This document shows, piece after piece, positions 8,545 through 17,174 of a DNA stretch of 64,000 nucleotides (position 1 is its first letter; each line of letters begins with the position of its first letter). The notes under the pieces are model-generated. The model made no database searches, had not been told where the DNA came from, and was given only the letters and a program-made list of their open reading frames with translations. The DNA is from Herpetosiphon sp042688385. GTDB taxonomy: Bacteria; Chloroflexota; Chloroflexia; Chloroflexales; Herpetosiphonaceae. The DNA lies in contig NZ_JBHUPY010000001.1 of NCBI RefSeq assembly GCF_042688385.1, positions 930,001-994,000 of the forward strand, in the 5' to 3' direction. Made by a program: the position numbers and the translations under genes.

Positions 8545-9567
8545 TTAGGCTACTTGGGTTTGGGCAAGGCCAATACCACTGAGGCGCGCCATAAATGTGC
8601 AAATCACGTCACGCATCCACGATTGCAGGGCTGGCGGCGTTTGTTCTTCGCACGCTATCGCAATCTGGTTCAAGCGATCAAGGGTTGTGGCTAATCCTGC
8701 TTCAAGCACATGTTGGTTAAGTTGCTGGAGCGTTAGCTGGTGGGTATCGTTTAATAAGGCTTGTTTTTTGCGCCAAAGCTGGTTAATAAAGCTTGCTAAC
8801 TGGAGATTATTATCACACGCATCAGCAAGCGGAGCAATAACCCGACCGCGCTGGAGATCGCATCCTTCGCCAAATTGAACTCGTTGTTCTAAAAGGCCCA
8901 CCACATCATCAATATCTTGCATTATTTGGGCAAAGAAATAGGCTGACTTTGGAGGAAAGAGCGGTTGGCGATGGTACATTAGCGCCAAGTTGAGCGCAAA
9001 TTCGGTGGCAATTTGGCCTTGACGATAGCGATGGTGCATCCATTCATCCCAATCTGTTTGCTCAGGGTAGCTATGCTCAACTTCCCAAATTTGCAGCGCA
9101 CCTAATTCACGCAAAAAGTTCATGGTTGGCTGAACCAAGCGCGGATCGATTTGAACTGCTAATTCAGCAACGGTGGCGGTGAGGCTCGTGGCAATTGGTG
9201 TGGCCTGAGTTACCCCAAAACGCGCTGGCACGGTTGCTCGTTCCGAACGCCGACTGGCAATATCAACTGTATCATCCATCACCGCCACTGCTTCCATGGT
9301 TAACATAATCACTGGTAATGCGCGTTGATGGGCTGGCGTAATGCCGCCTAATTGCTCAGCCAAACTCAAATAGAGCAAGGGCAGCAATATAAACGATGGC
9401 TGTGGATTATCCACGACCACATAATCCCAAACATGTTGCAAAGGAGCTGGGATATTGAGCTGGTTGAGCAAACGCCGCGCGCCTTGCAAGTGCGGAGCGA
9501 AGCTGGCTTGAGAACGTTGGAAGATGCCTTGGAACTTTTGTGGGAAACGGATCGTGGTGTCTGCCAT
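8545..9567 (-). CDS. polyprenyl synthetase family protein (ComQ-like candidate)
   Basis: 340 aa, isoprenyl diphosphate synthase fold. The first Asp-rich motif is complete (Asp98-Asp99 and Asp102, with Arg106-Arg107 behind it); the second is DDxxG (220-224) instead of DDxxD. Such enzymes extend allylic diphosphates, or, in the ComQ subgroup, prenylate a signal peptide. The adjacent kinase and receiver genes make a ComQ-like role worth considering, but no peptide precursor is visible between them. ATG 9567 has GAGG seven bases upstream; the reading from 9582 uses TTG and is less likely. Confidence 0.85.
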   Translation of the reverse strand: MADTTIRFPQKFQGIFQRSQASFAPHLQGARRLLNQLNIPAPLQHVWDYVVVDNPQPSFILLPLLYLSLAEQLGGITPAHQRALPVIMLTMEAVAVMDDTVDIASRRSERATVPARFGVTQATPIATSLTATVAELAVQIDPRLVQPTMNFLRELGALQIWEVEHSYPEQTDWDEWMHHRYRQGQIATEFALNLALMYHRQPLFPPKSAYFFAQIMQDIDDVVGLLEQRVQFGEGCDLQRGRVIAPLADACDNNLQLASFINQLWRKKQALLNDTHQLTLQQLNQHVLEAGLATTLDRLNQIAIACEEQTPPALQSWMRDVICTFMARLSGIGLAQTQVA

Positions 9568-9967
9568 ACAAACCTCGCGCAATCGCTGAAGGTTCGCGAG
9601 TTATGGTGTACGATTGTAATGCTGCTGCTCACCGAACCAATTAATTTAGGATCTTTATTCTTTATTAACAATGCAGTTAATACAATCGCTCAAAATGTTC
9701 AAGTTTTGTCGTACTTCTGTAAGGTGATATTTAGTACTTCTAGTCAAGTACTTTTATCCTTGGGAAAACTAAAAGAGACTAGGCTTTGGCCTAGTCATTG
9801 TTTAGGACGTACCGGATGGTTAATTGACATTTGAGCGGAAAGTACTGAAGTTAACTGGCAGAAATGTGCAACAAACGATTAATTTGATTATTTTGCTATG
9901 CAACGTGGCTACAGCCAGGGAAATGTATTTTAAAATAGATCTATTAATATTCAATAATAATTAATAT
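9568..9967. other. A+T-rich intergenic region with AGTACT palindromes and a hairpin
   Basis: No convincing gene here. Near-repeats of AGTACTT occur around 9710, 9732, 9746 and 9841; two of them face each other (AGTACTT and AAGTACT, 6 nt apart) like an operator. A perfect 8-bp hairpin (GACTAGGC 9777-9784, GCCTAGTC 9789-9796) follows. As it lies upstream of the synthetase-kinase unit, this is a plausible control region. Confidence 0.4.
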
Positions 9968-10153
9968 TTACTCACTCGTGATTATTTTGCATAAATAATG
10001 ACATTGTACTGCTGAATAGGCTTGATTGAAATGGTTGGGAGCTGCATAGGCCAATTGATGGCCTAAGTGCAGGCCAATTAATAATAAAAGCATACACAGA
10101 CCAACCAACAAAAGATTACCTTGGCGTTGCGATTTTCTGAGTGTTGTGTCCAT
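9968..10153 (-). CDS. 61-aa single-pass membrane or secreted peptide
   Basis: The reading from ATG 10153 is supported by AGGAG seven bases upstream. A basic start (TLRKSQRQ) and a Leu-rich segment (about 15-32) ending in AYAAP look like a signal peptide with an AxA-type cleavage site; that would release about 25 residues with two Cys (QCHYLC) near the C-terminus. No family is recognised. It lies between the DUF1003 gene and the synthetase gene on the same strand but with a 400-nt gap to the latter. A peptide signal, toxin or small membrane protein are all possible. Confidence 0.5.
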   Translation of the reverse strand: MDTTLRKSQRQGNLLLVGLCMLLLLIGLHLGHQLAYAAPNHFNQAYSAVQCHYLCKIITSE

Positions 10154-10245
10154 CTGCTTGCTCCTAGGGTTCAACTGTGGCCTTTTAGGCTTGATAGTAG
10201 CAGTATGGCAAGCCAACATAACCGGAAAGTTAACGAGTAGCCCGC

Positions 10246-10782
10246 TTATTCAGTGCGCTTGCGCAAAATTTGGTTGAGCAACTGAATTTGTTCCTGTTGC
10301 AATTGCACGAGTTCGCGCCATTGCGCATCGCGTAAATCATCGATTTTATTATGCAGGCGTTGAATTTCCAATTCGGCCTTGAGGTTAATTTCGTAATCAT
10401 GGGTTGCATCAAGCCGATCTTTGGCAGCTTGGCGGCTTTGCGACATCATAATAATTGGGGCTTGCAGCGCCGCGACGCTTGATAACACCAAATTAAGCAA
10501 AATAAACGGATAGGGATCAAACGGCTTAGCCAGAAAAAGCCCGTTGAGCAGCATCCAAGCCAATAAGGCTGCCGAGAATCCAATTAAAAAAGGCCATGAG
10601 CCGCCAAATGCCGCTACCTTATCGGCAACCCGATCGCCAAAGCTTTGAGTTGCTTCAAATTGATGATTGATGTTTTTGCTAATGGTTGGGTGTTCGATAA
10701 AATGCTTAATTAATTCGCGTTCACGCTCGGCTAAGGCAGTTAATGCTGCATTTTGATCGGGATCAGGCATGTGGTCGGCCAT
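10246..10782 (-). CDS. DUF1003 membrane protein
   Basis: 178 aa. Matches the DUF1003 family: a soluble start, the conserved FGDRVADKVAAFGGSW segment, two membrane helices (about 62-82 and 92-112), the IMMSQSRQAAKDR segment and a coiled-coil C-terminus. Function of the family is unknown. ATG 10782 is chosen because AGGAAA stands eight bases before it. It follows the STAS protein gene by 23 nt and is probably in one transcript with it. Confidence 0.88.
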   Translation of the reverse strand: MADHMPDPDQNAALTALAERERELIKHFIEHPTISKNINHQFEATQSFGDRVADKVAAFGGSWPFLIGFSAALLAWMLLNGLFLAKPFDPYPFILLNLVLSSVAALQAPIIMMSQSRQAAKDRLDATHDYEINLKAELEIQRLHNKIDDLRDAQWRELVQLQQEQIQLLNQILRKRTE

Positions 10783-10805
10783 AGTTGGGTTTCCTAAATG
10801 ATTGG

Positions 10806-11621
10806 CTATAAAGACCGAATTGCAAAGCCACTGCAAGCCAGCGCATATTCTAGGCCTGCTTGAAGATTAGCGCGGGTAATAATTTCGCTCAAATCGATGC
10901 CCAAATGCACCATGGTTTGGGCAATTTCGCTGCGAATCCCCACAATAATCACTTGCGCACCAAGCAAGCGGGCTGCATTAACTGTTTTAAGCAGATGATG
11001 TGCCACGCCAGTATCAATCAATGGCACGCCAGTCAGATCGAGAATAACCATTTGGGCCTTGAGATTGGTAATCTCTTCAAGCAGGCGCTCGATCATCTGC
11101 TGGGCACGGCTGCTATCAATGACCCCAATCAGCGGAACTGCTAAAATGTGTTTGTAGACAGGAATAATTGGCAAGGCCAGTTCGCTCAAAATTGCTTGTT
11201 GGCGGTCAAGCTGGCCAATTCGTGCTCGATCGTAGCCGCGATATAAACCAGCCAGCCCCGATTGAATGACCTTCAGCGCTTGGCGCAACAGGGCAATCTT
11301 AGCGCTTGGCTGATCGAATTTCTCCATCAACATCTCAACGCCACGTTGATGCCACAGCAAAACTAGTTGCTCAAAATCGTCGATTGGCAAGCCTTGCATG
11401 GCGCGTTGATAGGCACCTTCTTCGAGGTGGGTGCGGTAAAAATGTGGCTCTGGTTCGTCCAAATCTAAGCCGAAGGCGTGGACAGTAATCAGCACCCGTT
11501 GGGTTAATTGCTGTTTCGTCAGCGGAATTTTGCGATAGCCTGGAATTTCCACTAATGCCCGATCAACTAGTTGATGGCTCATGGATTCTTCCATGGCGAT
11601 AAAAACACTTCCGAAGGACAT
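10806..11621 (-). CDS. RsbR-like STAS domain regulator
   Basis: 271 aa. The C-terminal half (about 155-265) is a STAS domain of the RsbR/stressosome class: IPLIGVID strand, VILDLTGV strand and the DTGVA turn with the conserved Thr that is phosphorylated in RsbR. The N-terminal half is a helical sensor module without haem ligand pattern that I can name. Such proteins work with RsbT-type kinases to control stress signalling; no kinase lies beside it. AGGAG is nine bases before the ATG. Confidence 0.85.
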   Translation of the reverse strand: MSFGSVFIAMEESMSHQLVDRALVEIPGYRKIPLTKQQLTQRVLITVHAFGLDLDEPEPHFYRTHLEEGAYQRAMQGLPIDDFEQLVLLWHQRGVEMLMEKFDQPSAKIALLRQALKVIQSGLAGLYRGYDRARIGQLDRQQAILSELALPIIPVYKHILAVPLIGVIDSSRAQQMIERLLEEITNLKAQMVILDLTGVPLIDTGVAHHLLKTVNAARLLGAQVIIVGIRSEIAQTMVHLGIDLSEIITRANLQAGLEYALACSGFAIRSL

Positions 11622-11738
11622 AGTAGTGTGCTCCTAACCCACATGATCGCTGGTGGCAATGAGCGTAGTGTTTTAGTAGGATGTGGCATTCGATAATACC
11701 ATACAACCTTGGGCTAGCGTGCAATTTGTAGGGACAAT

Positions 11739-12263
11739 ATGATGCAAAAAGTAATGCTTATTGGCAATGGCGGCGACAAAACCACGCTTGCTTATCAACT
11801 GGCGGCGTTGTATGATCTGCCGCTGTATGAGATCGATGCGCTGCAATTTCAGCCAGGCTGGGTTGCCACTCCCGAAGCTGAATTACGCCAAATACTTGAA
11901 CAAATTCAACAGAGCGAGCGTTGGCTGATTGATGGCTTTGGGCCATGGGACTAGATCGAAGCAGGGGCGCAGCTCGCCGATAGCATTATTTTTGTTGATC
12001 ATCCGATTTGGGTGCATTTTTGGTGGGCCTGCGAGCGCCAGATTGCTGCCGCACAAGGCACGCCGCGGCTTGGTGGGCCGCCTGATTGCGATTTGCGTGA
12101 TATAACCAAGCGCATGTTCGAGACGATCTGGTGGGTGCATGAAAACGTGCGCCCTAAATTGGTCAGCTTGGTTGAGCACTATCAAGCCAGCAAAAGCGTA
12201 GTCTGGATTCGCTCGCCAGAAGCATTGGCTGAATGTATGGCGCAGCTTCAGCCTGAAATATAA
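11739..12263 (+). pseudogene. P-loop kinase (topology-modulation/AAA_17 type), inactivated
   Basis: The frame from 11739 to 12263 reads as one small nucleoside-kinase-like protein (174 codons) but carries TAG at 11952-11954 in the middle (after GFGPWD). Downstream, WVHFWWACER and later segments are those of an intact family member. The P-loop is also one residue short: GNGGDKTT stands where GxxGxGKT is expected. Two independent lesions argue for a decayed gene rather than stop-codon readthrough or sequencing error. No neighbour depends on it. Confidence 0.8.
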
Positions 12264-12287
12264 ACTGAATTCATTTAGATTCAACAC

Positions 12288-12316
12288 TTGACAAATAGCG
12301 CTGATTTTGCTATAGT
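12288..12316 (+). promoter_or_regulatory. near-consensus sigma-70 promoter
   Basis: TTGACA (12288-12293), a 17-nt spacer and TATAGT (12311-12316). Transcription should start near 12323, only some 25 nt before a strong terminator. Confidence 0.75.
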
Positions 12317-12322
12317 CATGTC

Positions 12323-12384
12323 AAACCTTCTCCTCTCTCTTCTCTCCCACAAGCGGCTCCATTTTGCGAGCCGTTTGTGGTTTT
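12323..12384 (+). ncRNA. candidate small RNA of about 62 nt, or terminated leader
   Basis: Begins just after the promoter at 12288-12316 and ends in an intrinsic terminator: a 13-bp stem with one G-T pair (12347-12359 with 12368-12380) and TTTT. The unpaired 5' part is almost pure pyrimidine (CTTCTCCTCTCTCTTCTC), complementary to ribosome-binding sequences. An ATG at 12318 would open a 22-residue Leu-rich reading through the same sequence, so a leaderless peptide or attenuator is an alternative. Confidence 0.45.
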
Positions 12385-12722
12385 AGGCGTTTAATTGCTG
12401 TTACTGCGGGTGAGCCTCTCTAAACCCCTTGTGTGATCGATCAAACCGCAACTGATGAGAAAAATTGCCTGATTTTATCGATTGGTAGTAATCCTTTTGG
12501 TAAGGCTGAGCCAATACACTAGCACATATCGGGAACCCAACCAAGACTAGTACTACGGGATGTGATCGACTAAATATCCCCCCAAAAGGTTAGCATCCAA
12601 GGATTAACCCTTTGGCGTATGGTTGGCACTGAGACTATTAAGCCAGAGCTATGTTCATTCCCGCATGGTCATAGCATTCACGCGACCTCCTGAACCGTTG
12701 TACTACCTAAAGGAGCACCACG
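12385..12722 (+). other. 338-nt leader region of the RuvC-like gene with stem-loops
   Basis: No ORF is credible. A near-perfect 11-bp stem with one mismatch (12582-12592 with 12605-12615) is the clearest structure. Close to the start codon CTCCT (12687-12691) can pair with AGGAG of the ribosome-binding site (12711-12715), a weak hint of translational control. I do not recognise a known riboswitch. Confidence 0.35.
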
Positions 12723-13235
12723 ATGATTCTTGCACTTGATATTTCAGCCGCCAATTTGGGGATGGTTGTCTTCGATCGCGCAACAGCCCGTGTTGTTGAA
12801 CATGCCCATTTTGACCTTGATGCCCGTCGTTGTACTCCCAAGCAACGAATTATCCTCGCAGTTCAATCATGCCAACAATGGTTGCGGGATTACCCGAAAT
12901 TGGTTGAATGTGTGATTAACGCCCCAGTGCCCAAAACCCATCCTGCTGATTTGATTGCCTGCCAACGGATTGTCGGGGCGCTCATTGGGGTCATTTATGG
13001 CACAGGCTTGCCAGTAACCGAAATTTCGCTGGCAACCGCCAAGCGTCAATTGATTGGCCATCAATACACCGATCGCACTAGCCTCATGCAGGCTGCTGCC
13101 ATGTATTTTGATACAGACTACAGCGAATACGAAGCTAGCGCTTTGGCTTTGATTGTGGGCTACAATCAAGAATTGTTCAAACGCAACAAGCAACAAGTGG
13201 CCGATATGCGTCATTTTGCCTTGCTTAAGGCTTAA
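12723..13235 (+). CDS. RuvC-like RNase H-fold protein
   Basis: 170 aa. The start (LALDISAANLGMVV) has Asp6, Ser8 and Gly13 as in the first strand of RuvC-type Holliday-junction resolvases, and the C-terminal EYEASALAL segment resembles the last catalytic motif (Glu135, Glu137 for the usual Asp pair). The middle Glu of RuvC (position 66 in E. coli) is Asn66 here. It may be a divergent or phage-derived resolvase, possibly without full activity. AAAGGAG lies eight bases upstream of the ATG. It meets the convergent lectin-like gene with a short overlap. Confidence 0.65.
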   Translation: MILALDISAANLGMVVFDRATARVVEHAHFDLDARRCTPKQRIILAVQSCQQWLRDYPKLVECVINAPVPKTHPADLIACQRIVGALIGVIYGTGLPVTEISLATAKRQLIGHQYTDRTSLMQAAAMYFDTDYSEYEASALALIVGYNQELFKRNKQQVADMRHFALLKA

Positions 13236-14260
13236 TTGGGTTTTTGAGCGATGGGGATAAAGATTTGAAGATCTTGCGGGCGACCATCGTCGATCCAACT
13301 TGTCCACGCACTTGTCGCATTATTGCGAAACGTTCGATAGAGTTTGCCATTGCTTGCATTGGCAATCACCATGGTTCCAGTATCAAGATAATGGGCAATC
13401 GCAACCCCAGTGGCGGCTGAAGGCAATTCTGCCAACATACTAAAACTACTCCATCCGCCACTACCCCATGTGCGAACCCAAACCGCGCCAGCGCTATCGC
13501 TAAATGCACAGCTTAAGGCATTGGTTGCTTGGCGATGACAGCTTGTCTGATTCAACAAACTCGGGCTTGGATTGCCATCATCAACCCAATCGAACCACGT
13601 TCCGCCTTCATAGAAGCTGCGATAGGCATGGCCATTACTGCCGATTGCATAAACCACAACATTATCTGCGCCATAATTGGCCGCAGCCAAGCCTTTGAAC
13701 GGACCGCCACTGATAAAAGCTCCAAGATCGTTCCAGCCTGCCCAACTAGTCCCATTCCAAATTCTTTGCCATAAATGGTTATCACTCGTGCGGGCAAAGC
13801 ACTGCATAGTGGTTGCTGATGCCGAAGTACAGCTTGTTTCGTAAATATCGGCTGTGCCAGGCCCGCCAAGGCTCGTCCAACTACTCCAACTGGTGCCATT
13901 CCATGTGCGTTGATACAGATTAATAAATTCACCTTGCCTGCCACTGACAAAAATATTGAGGGTTGTGCTAGTACGGGCAATCGCACTTACGCCGCCACTT
14001 GGGTCGAGGCTGAATTGGCTTAATCCTAAGCCTTGCCAATTGCCCCAGCCTGCACTACTTTGCCACGAACGCTGCCAAACTTGCTGATCGTCGCCAAGCA
14101 CAAAACAATCGATTCGTTCGCTATTTGGGGTGGCACAACTGATCGAGCCACTTGGCGCAATTGTTAAATCGTTTGGGCTTGCAGCGCTTGGTGTAAGTGG
14201 CACGAACATTAATCCGCCGATCCATGCTCCAATTAATAGCCATCGTGCAATCATCGTCAA
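13232..14260 (-). CDS. secreted PLL-like beta-propeller lectin
   Basis: 342 aa with an N-terminal signal peptide (cleavage after about residue 27, PSAAS). The mature part consists of repeats of about 45-50 residues with the pattern W-Q-R-x-W-N-G-T-S-W-x-x-W, ending each blade with LGG or DDG. This is the signature of PLL/fucose-binding seven-bladed lectins. Such proteins bind cell-surface glycans, which would fit a predatory filamentous bacterium. The unusually high Trp and Cys content favours an extracellular, disulfide-bonded protein. Monocistronic. Confidence 0.75.
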   Translation of the reverse strand: MTMIARWLLIGAWIGGLMFVPLTPSAASPNDLTIAPSGSISCATPNSERIDCFVLGDDQQVWQRSWQSSAGWGNWQGLGLSQFSLDPSGGVSAIARTSTTLNIFVSGRQGEFINLYQRTWNGTSWSSWTSLGGPGTADIYETSCTSASATTMQCFARTSDNHLWQRIWNGTSWAGWNDLGAFISGGPFKGLAAANYGADNVVVYAIGSNGHAYRSFYEGGTWFDWVDDGNPSPSLLNQTSCHRQATNALSCAFSDSAGAVWVRTWGSGGWSSFSMLAELPSAATGVAIAHYLDTGTMVIANASNGKLYRTFRNNATSAWTSWIDDGRPQDLQIFIPIAQKPN

Positions 14261-14373
14261 TCCTCCTAAAAACCACTAGCAATCGATTAATTGCGAGCAT
14301 AGCGAATTGGGGCTTGACACAATATGCCAAAAATTGTCAAATAGGCTCGGTTCCAACCAGATCAGGAGTGTGT

Positions 14374-14967
14374 ATGAAGACCCAGCGCTTAGAAGCGTTC
14401 AGTGACGGCGTGCTCGCAATTATTTTGACGATTATGGTGTTGGAGTTGAAGATTCCGCATGGGGACACGTGGGCTGATATTAAGCCTTTAGTACCGGTTT
14501 TGCTATCGTACATCTTGAGTTTCGTCTACATCGGAATTTATTGGAATAACCATCACCATATGTTGCACGTGACCACACGCACGACTGGCGGAATGTTATG
14601 GGCCAATTTACACTTGTTGTTTTGGCTCTCGCTGATTCCATTCACCACTGGCTGGATGGGCGAAAACCACTTTGCCGCAATTCCAACGGCGGCCTATGGA
14701 GTTGTGATGTTAGGAGCTGCGATTGCCTATTGGGTTTTGCAGCGCACGATTATTCGCAGCCAAGGCTCCAACTCAGCGCTTGCCAAGCTGATTGGACGCG
14801 ATCTTAAAGGCAAAATTTCGCCAGTTCTGTATATTTTGGCAATCGGGGGCGCATTTATTCATCCAGCTATTGCTGGCTTTTTATATGTGGTGGTGGCGGC
14901 GATCTGGTTGTTGCCAGACCGCCGGATCGAATTGCATCTCGCTGAGATTGAGCATGCAGAAGCTTAA
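14374..14967 (+). CDS. TMEM175 family potassium channel protein
   Basis: 197 aa, six membrane helices. The first carries the family signature FSDGVLAI (residues 9-16); the Leu/Ile of this helix line the pore in bacterial TMEM175, which forms tetrameric K+-selective channels. A His-rich stretch (NNHHHMLH) lies between helices 2 and 3. ATG 14374 has AGGAG seven bases upstream; the longer reading from 14197 overlaps the lectin gene and is rejected. The stop abuts the end of the convergent SDR gene. Confidence 0.88.
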   Translation: MKTQRLEAFSDGVLAIILTIMVLELKIPHGDTWADIKPLVPVLLSYILSFVYIGIYWNNHHHMLHVTTRTTGGMLWANLHLLFWLSLIPFTTGWMGENHFAAIPTAAYGVVMLGAAIAYWVLQRTIIRSQGSNSALAKLIGRDLKGKISPVLYILAIGGAFIHPAIAGFLYVVVAAIWLLPDRRIELHLAEIEHAEA

Positions 14968-15864
14968 TTAACTAGCAACCGCCTGGCTGCGCAAGAGCAT
15001 TGGCTCCATATTCATCACACTAATTAACCCTGCTTGGAGTGGCTCAAGCTGTTGATTCAGCTCGTTGAGGCCTTGTGAGCCTGTGCCCATGCTATATTTG
15101 CGTGGGCGCAGCTCGCTGGGCAAGCCCAAAATTTCGTGAATTTTATTGCCAACATCAACTGGATTATCGGCATGTTCAAGCCCCGTTACAATGCCAGTGC
15201 TGATCGCTTGGGCATATTGACCAGCCACGCCGTATGCTGCATTCAAGTTTTGATTGGCGGCGGTCATGATATTTGCCCCAAAATTGGTCGAATACCCACC
15301 TAATTGTAAAATCACGCTATCGATGCCAAGCGCGGTCAGTTCGTAGGCCATGCCGTGGGCCAGATTTTCTTCAGCGGCTTTGCTTGCCCCATAGGCTGCC
15401 AACAAGGGCACAACGATTTGGGTACTGGTACTAGAGATTGTAATTAAGAGGCCAGCTTGTTGTTGGCGCATCAACGGCAACACAGCTTGGGTTACCCGAA
15501 ACGCCCCAAACACATTAATCTCAAATAATTGCTGCACTTGCTCAATAGTACAGGCCTCAGCCAAACCTGCTAAACCAGCGCCTGCATTGTTGATCAAACA
15601 ATCGAGGCGACCAGCTTTGGTCTGAATTGTGGCCAGCGCTTGATCGACTGAGGCTTGATTGGTCACATCAAGCTCGATTGGCTCGATGGTTAAGCCGCGT
15701 TGGCTGGCAAAATCACGTAATTCTTGCGCTGCTTGAGCATTTTTTGCATTGATTCCCCGCATCGAGGCAAAAACCGTATGCCCATGCTGGGCCAAGGTTT
15801 CAACAATTGCCCGACCTAGCCCACTGCTGCTCCCAGTAACCAAAATTGTTTGAGCGGAAGTCAT
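14968..15864 (-). CDS. short-chain dehydrogenase/reductase
   Basis: 298 aa, classical SDR. Cofactor motif TGSSSGLG at about residues 10-17, NNAGAG in the middle, catalytic Ser (ITISSTS) and YGASK. The Gly pattern and lack of an acidic residue after strand 2 suggest NADP(H). The substrate is unknown. ATG 15864 has AAAGGA six bases upstream; the longer reading runs into the control region of the next gene. The divergent intergenic region holds the palindrome GTATAC at 15882-15887, a possible operator. Confidence 0.88.
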   Translation of the reverse strand: MTSAQTILVTGSSSGLGRAIVETLAQHGHTVFASMRGINAKNAQAAQELRDFASQRGLTIEPIELDVTNQASVDQALATIQTKAGRLDCLINNAGAGLAGLAEACTIEQVQQLFEINVFGAFRVTQAVLPLMRQQQAGLLITISSTSTQIVVPLLAAYGASKAAEENLAHGMAYELTALGIDSVILQLGGYSTNFGANIMTAANQNLNAAYGVAGQYAQAISTGIVTGLEHADNPVDVGNKIHEILGLPSELRPRKYSMGTGSQGLNELNQQLEPLQAGLISVMNMEPMLLRSQAVAS

Positions 15865-16120
15865 AAAAATCCTTTCTATTTGTATACACTCTAAACTAGC
15901 TATATAGATTAATTTGCCACATAGAGAGGGCCGTATAGCAGCGAAATCTGACACTTTTTTTGTGGAACTTACGAAATTGCTCGCCGATTGGGGATATACG
16001 CCTAGAACATGCCTAGGACTTATAGACCTTGACAAGGGGTTTCGGCGTGTTGATAATGGCATATCAGCCCATTTGGTCTATCGTACTCGCCATTCTTTCT
16101 TTTGTTCATGGAGGTTGCCC

Positions 16121-17155
16121 ATGGTTAAGCGTTTACCCCATCGAGGAGCTAGGTTGCGTCGATTAAGCTATTTCAATGTCGTCTTACTACTGCTTCTCGC
16201 TGCTTGTAGCACCGGCCAAGCAACCCCTACCCCAGCCCCAAAAGATTCGGTTAAGCTTCAGCTCAACTGGGTCTACGATTATTCGTCGGCAGGCTTTTTT
16301 GCAGCTGAAAAAAATGGGCGCTTCAGCGAGCAAAATTTGAATGTCGAGTTGATTGCTGGTGGTTTTGATGATAAAGGCTATATCGATGGCACCGAACGCG
16401 TCAGTAGCGGGGCTGCTGATTTTGGGGTGGCCAGCGCCGATAGCGTGATTCAAGCCCGCGCCAATGGCAAGCCAGTCGTCGGGATTGGTGTGCTAACTCA
16501 AAATAGCCCACTGGCGATTCTTTCGTTGCCAGCCGCCAATATTCGCACCCCACAAGATTTGGTCGGCAAAAAAGTCTTGGTTTCGGAAGGCGGCGCAACC
16601 CAACTCTACAACACCTTGCTCACCGCTCAAGGTATTGATTTGGCGAGTGCTAAGCCCTTGCCGCGCTTCGACTCGGGGATTGATCAACTGATCAAAGGCG
16701 AGATTGATGCCTTGGTTGCTTGGAACATCAACGAAGCAATTGAATTGAGCGAACGTGGCTCGCCACCTTCAATCATGTTGTTCAGCGATTATGGGATCAA
16801 TAGCTACGAATTGGTGTTGATTACGACTGAGAAAATGGCAACCGAAAATCCCGATCTGGTTACGCGCTTTCTTAAGGCGACGTTTAAAGGCTGGAATGAT
16901 GTTATTGCCAATCCCAATCAGGCGGTTGATTATGTGGTCAGCTACGATTCGAAGCTCAACCGTGATGCCCAACTGCGGCGTTTGAACGAACTAACCAAAT
17001 TGGTCAAGCCTGCGAATACCAAAGTTGGCGATATGCGGCCTGACCTGTGGTCGTTTACCCATCAGATGTTGCAAACCCAAGGCGCACTCGATGGCCCAAT
17101 TGAGTTAGGTCGCGCCTACTCAACCTTGTTCCTTGATGTGATTCCTGATCGCTAG
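16121..17155 (+). CDS. NMT1/THI5-like ABC transporter substrate-binding lipoprotein
   Basis: 344 aa. Basic start, Leu-rich signal and lipobox LAAC anchor it outside the membrane. The mature protein has the periplasmic-binding fold of the NMT1/SsuA group: QLNWVYDYSSAGFF at the start, the ERVSSGAADFGV strand and the KKVLVSEGG segment. Likely ligands are pyrimidine precursors of thiamine, sulfonates or riboflavin. GGAGG lies six bases before the ATG. It is an orphan: no permease or ATPase follows, and a terminator closes the gene. The broken ssu operon at 37.8-39.9 kb is of the same transporter class. Confidence 0.88.
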   Translation: MVKRLPHRGARLRRLSYFNVVLLLLLAACSTGQATPTPAPKDSVKLQLNWVYDYSSAGFFAAEKNGRFSEQNLNVELIAGGFDDKGYIDGTERVSSGAADFGVASADSVIQARANGKPVVGIGVLTQNSPLAILSLPAANIRTPQDLVGKKVLVSEGGATQLYNTLLTAQGIDLASAKPLPRFDSGIDQLIKGEIDALVAWNINEAIELSERGSPPSIMLFSDYGINSYELVLITTEKMATENPDLVTRFLKATFKGWNDVIANPNQAVDYVVSYDSKLNRDAQLRRLNELTKLVKPANTKVGDMRPDLWSFTHQMLQTQGALDGPIELGRAYSTLFLDVIPDR

Positions 17156-17174
17156 AACCCAAATCTGCCTCAAA

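Noticed and set aside
9352..9834. 160-codon plus-strand reading opposite the synthetase start
   Set aside because: It runs antisense over the well-supported synthetase gene and lacks family motifs or a ribosome-binding site.
1433..11954. General amber suppression explaining both in-frame TAG codons
   Set aside because: No tRNA with anticodon CTA is visible, several intact genes here end in TAG, and the second interrupted gene has a further defect in its P-loop.
15900..16120. TPP riboswitch before the NMT1-like gene
   Set aside because: The conserved CUGAGA and GAACCUGAUC-type core sequences are absent.
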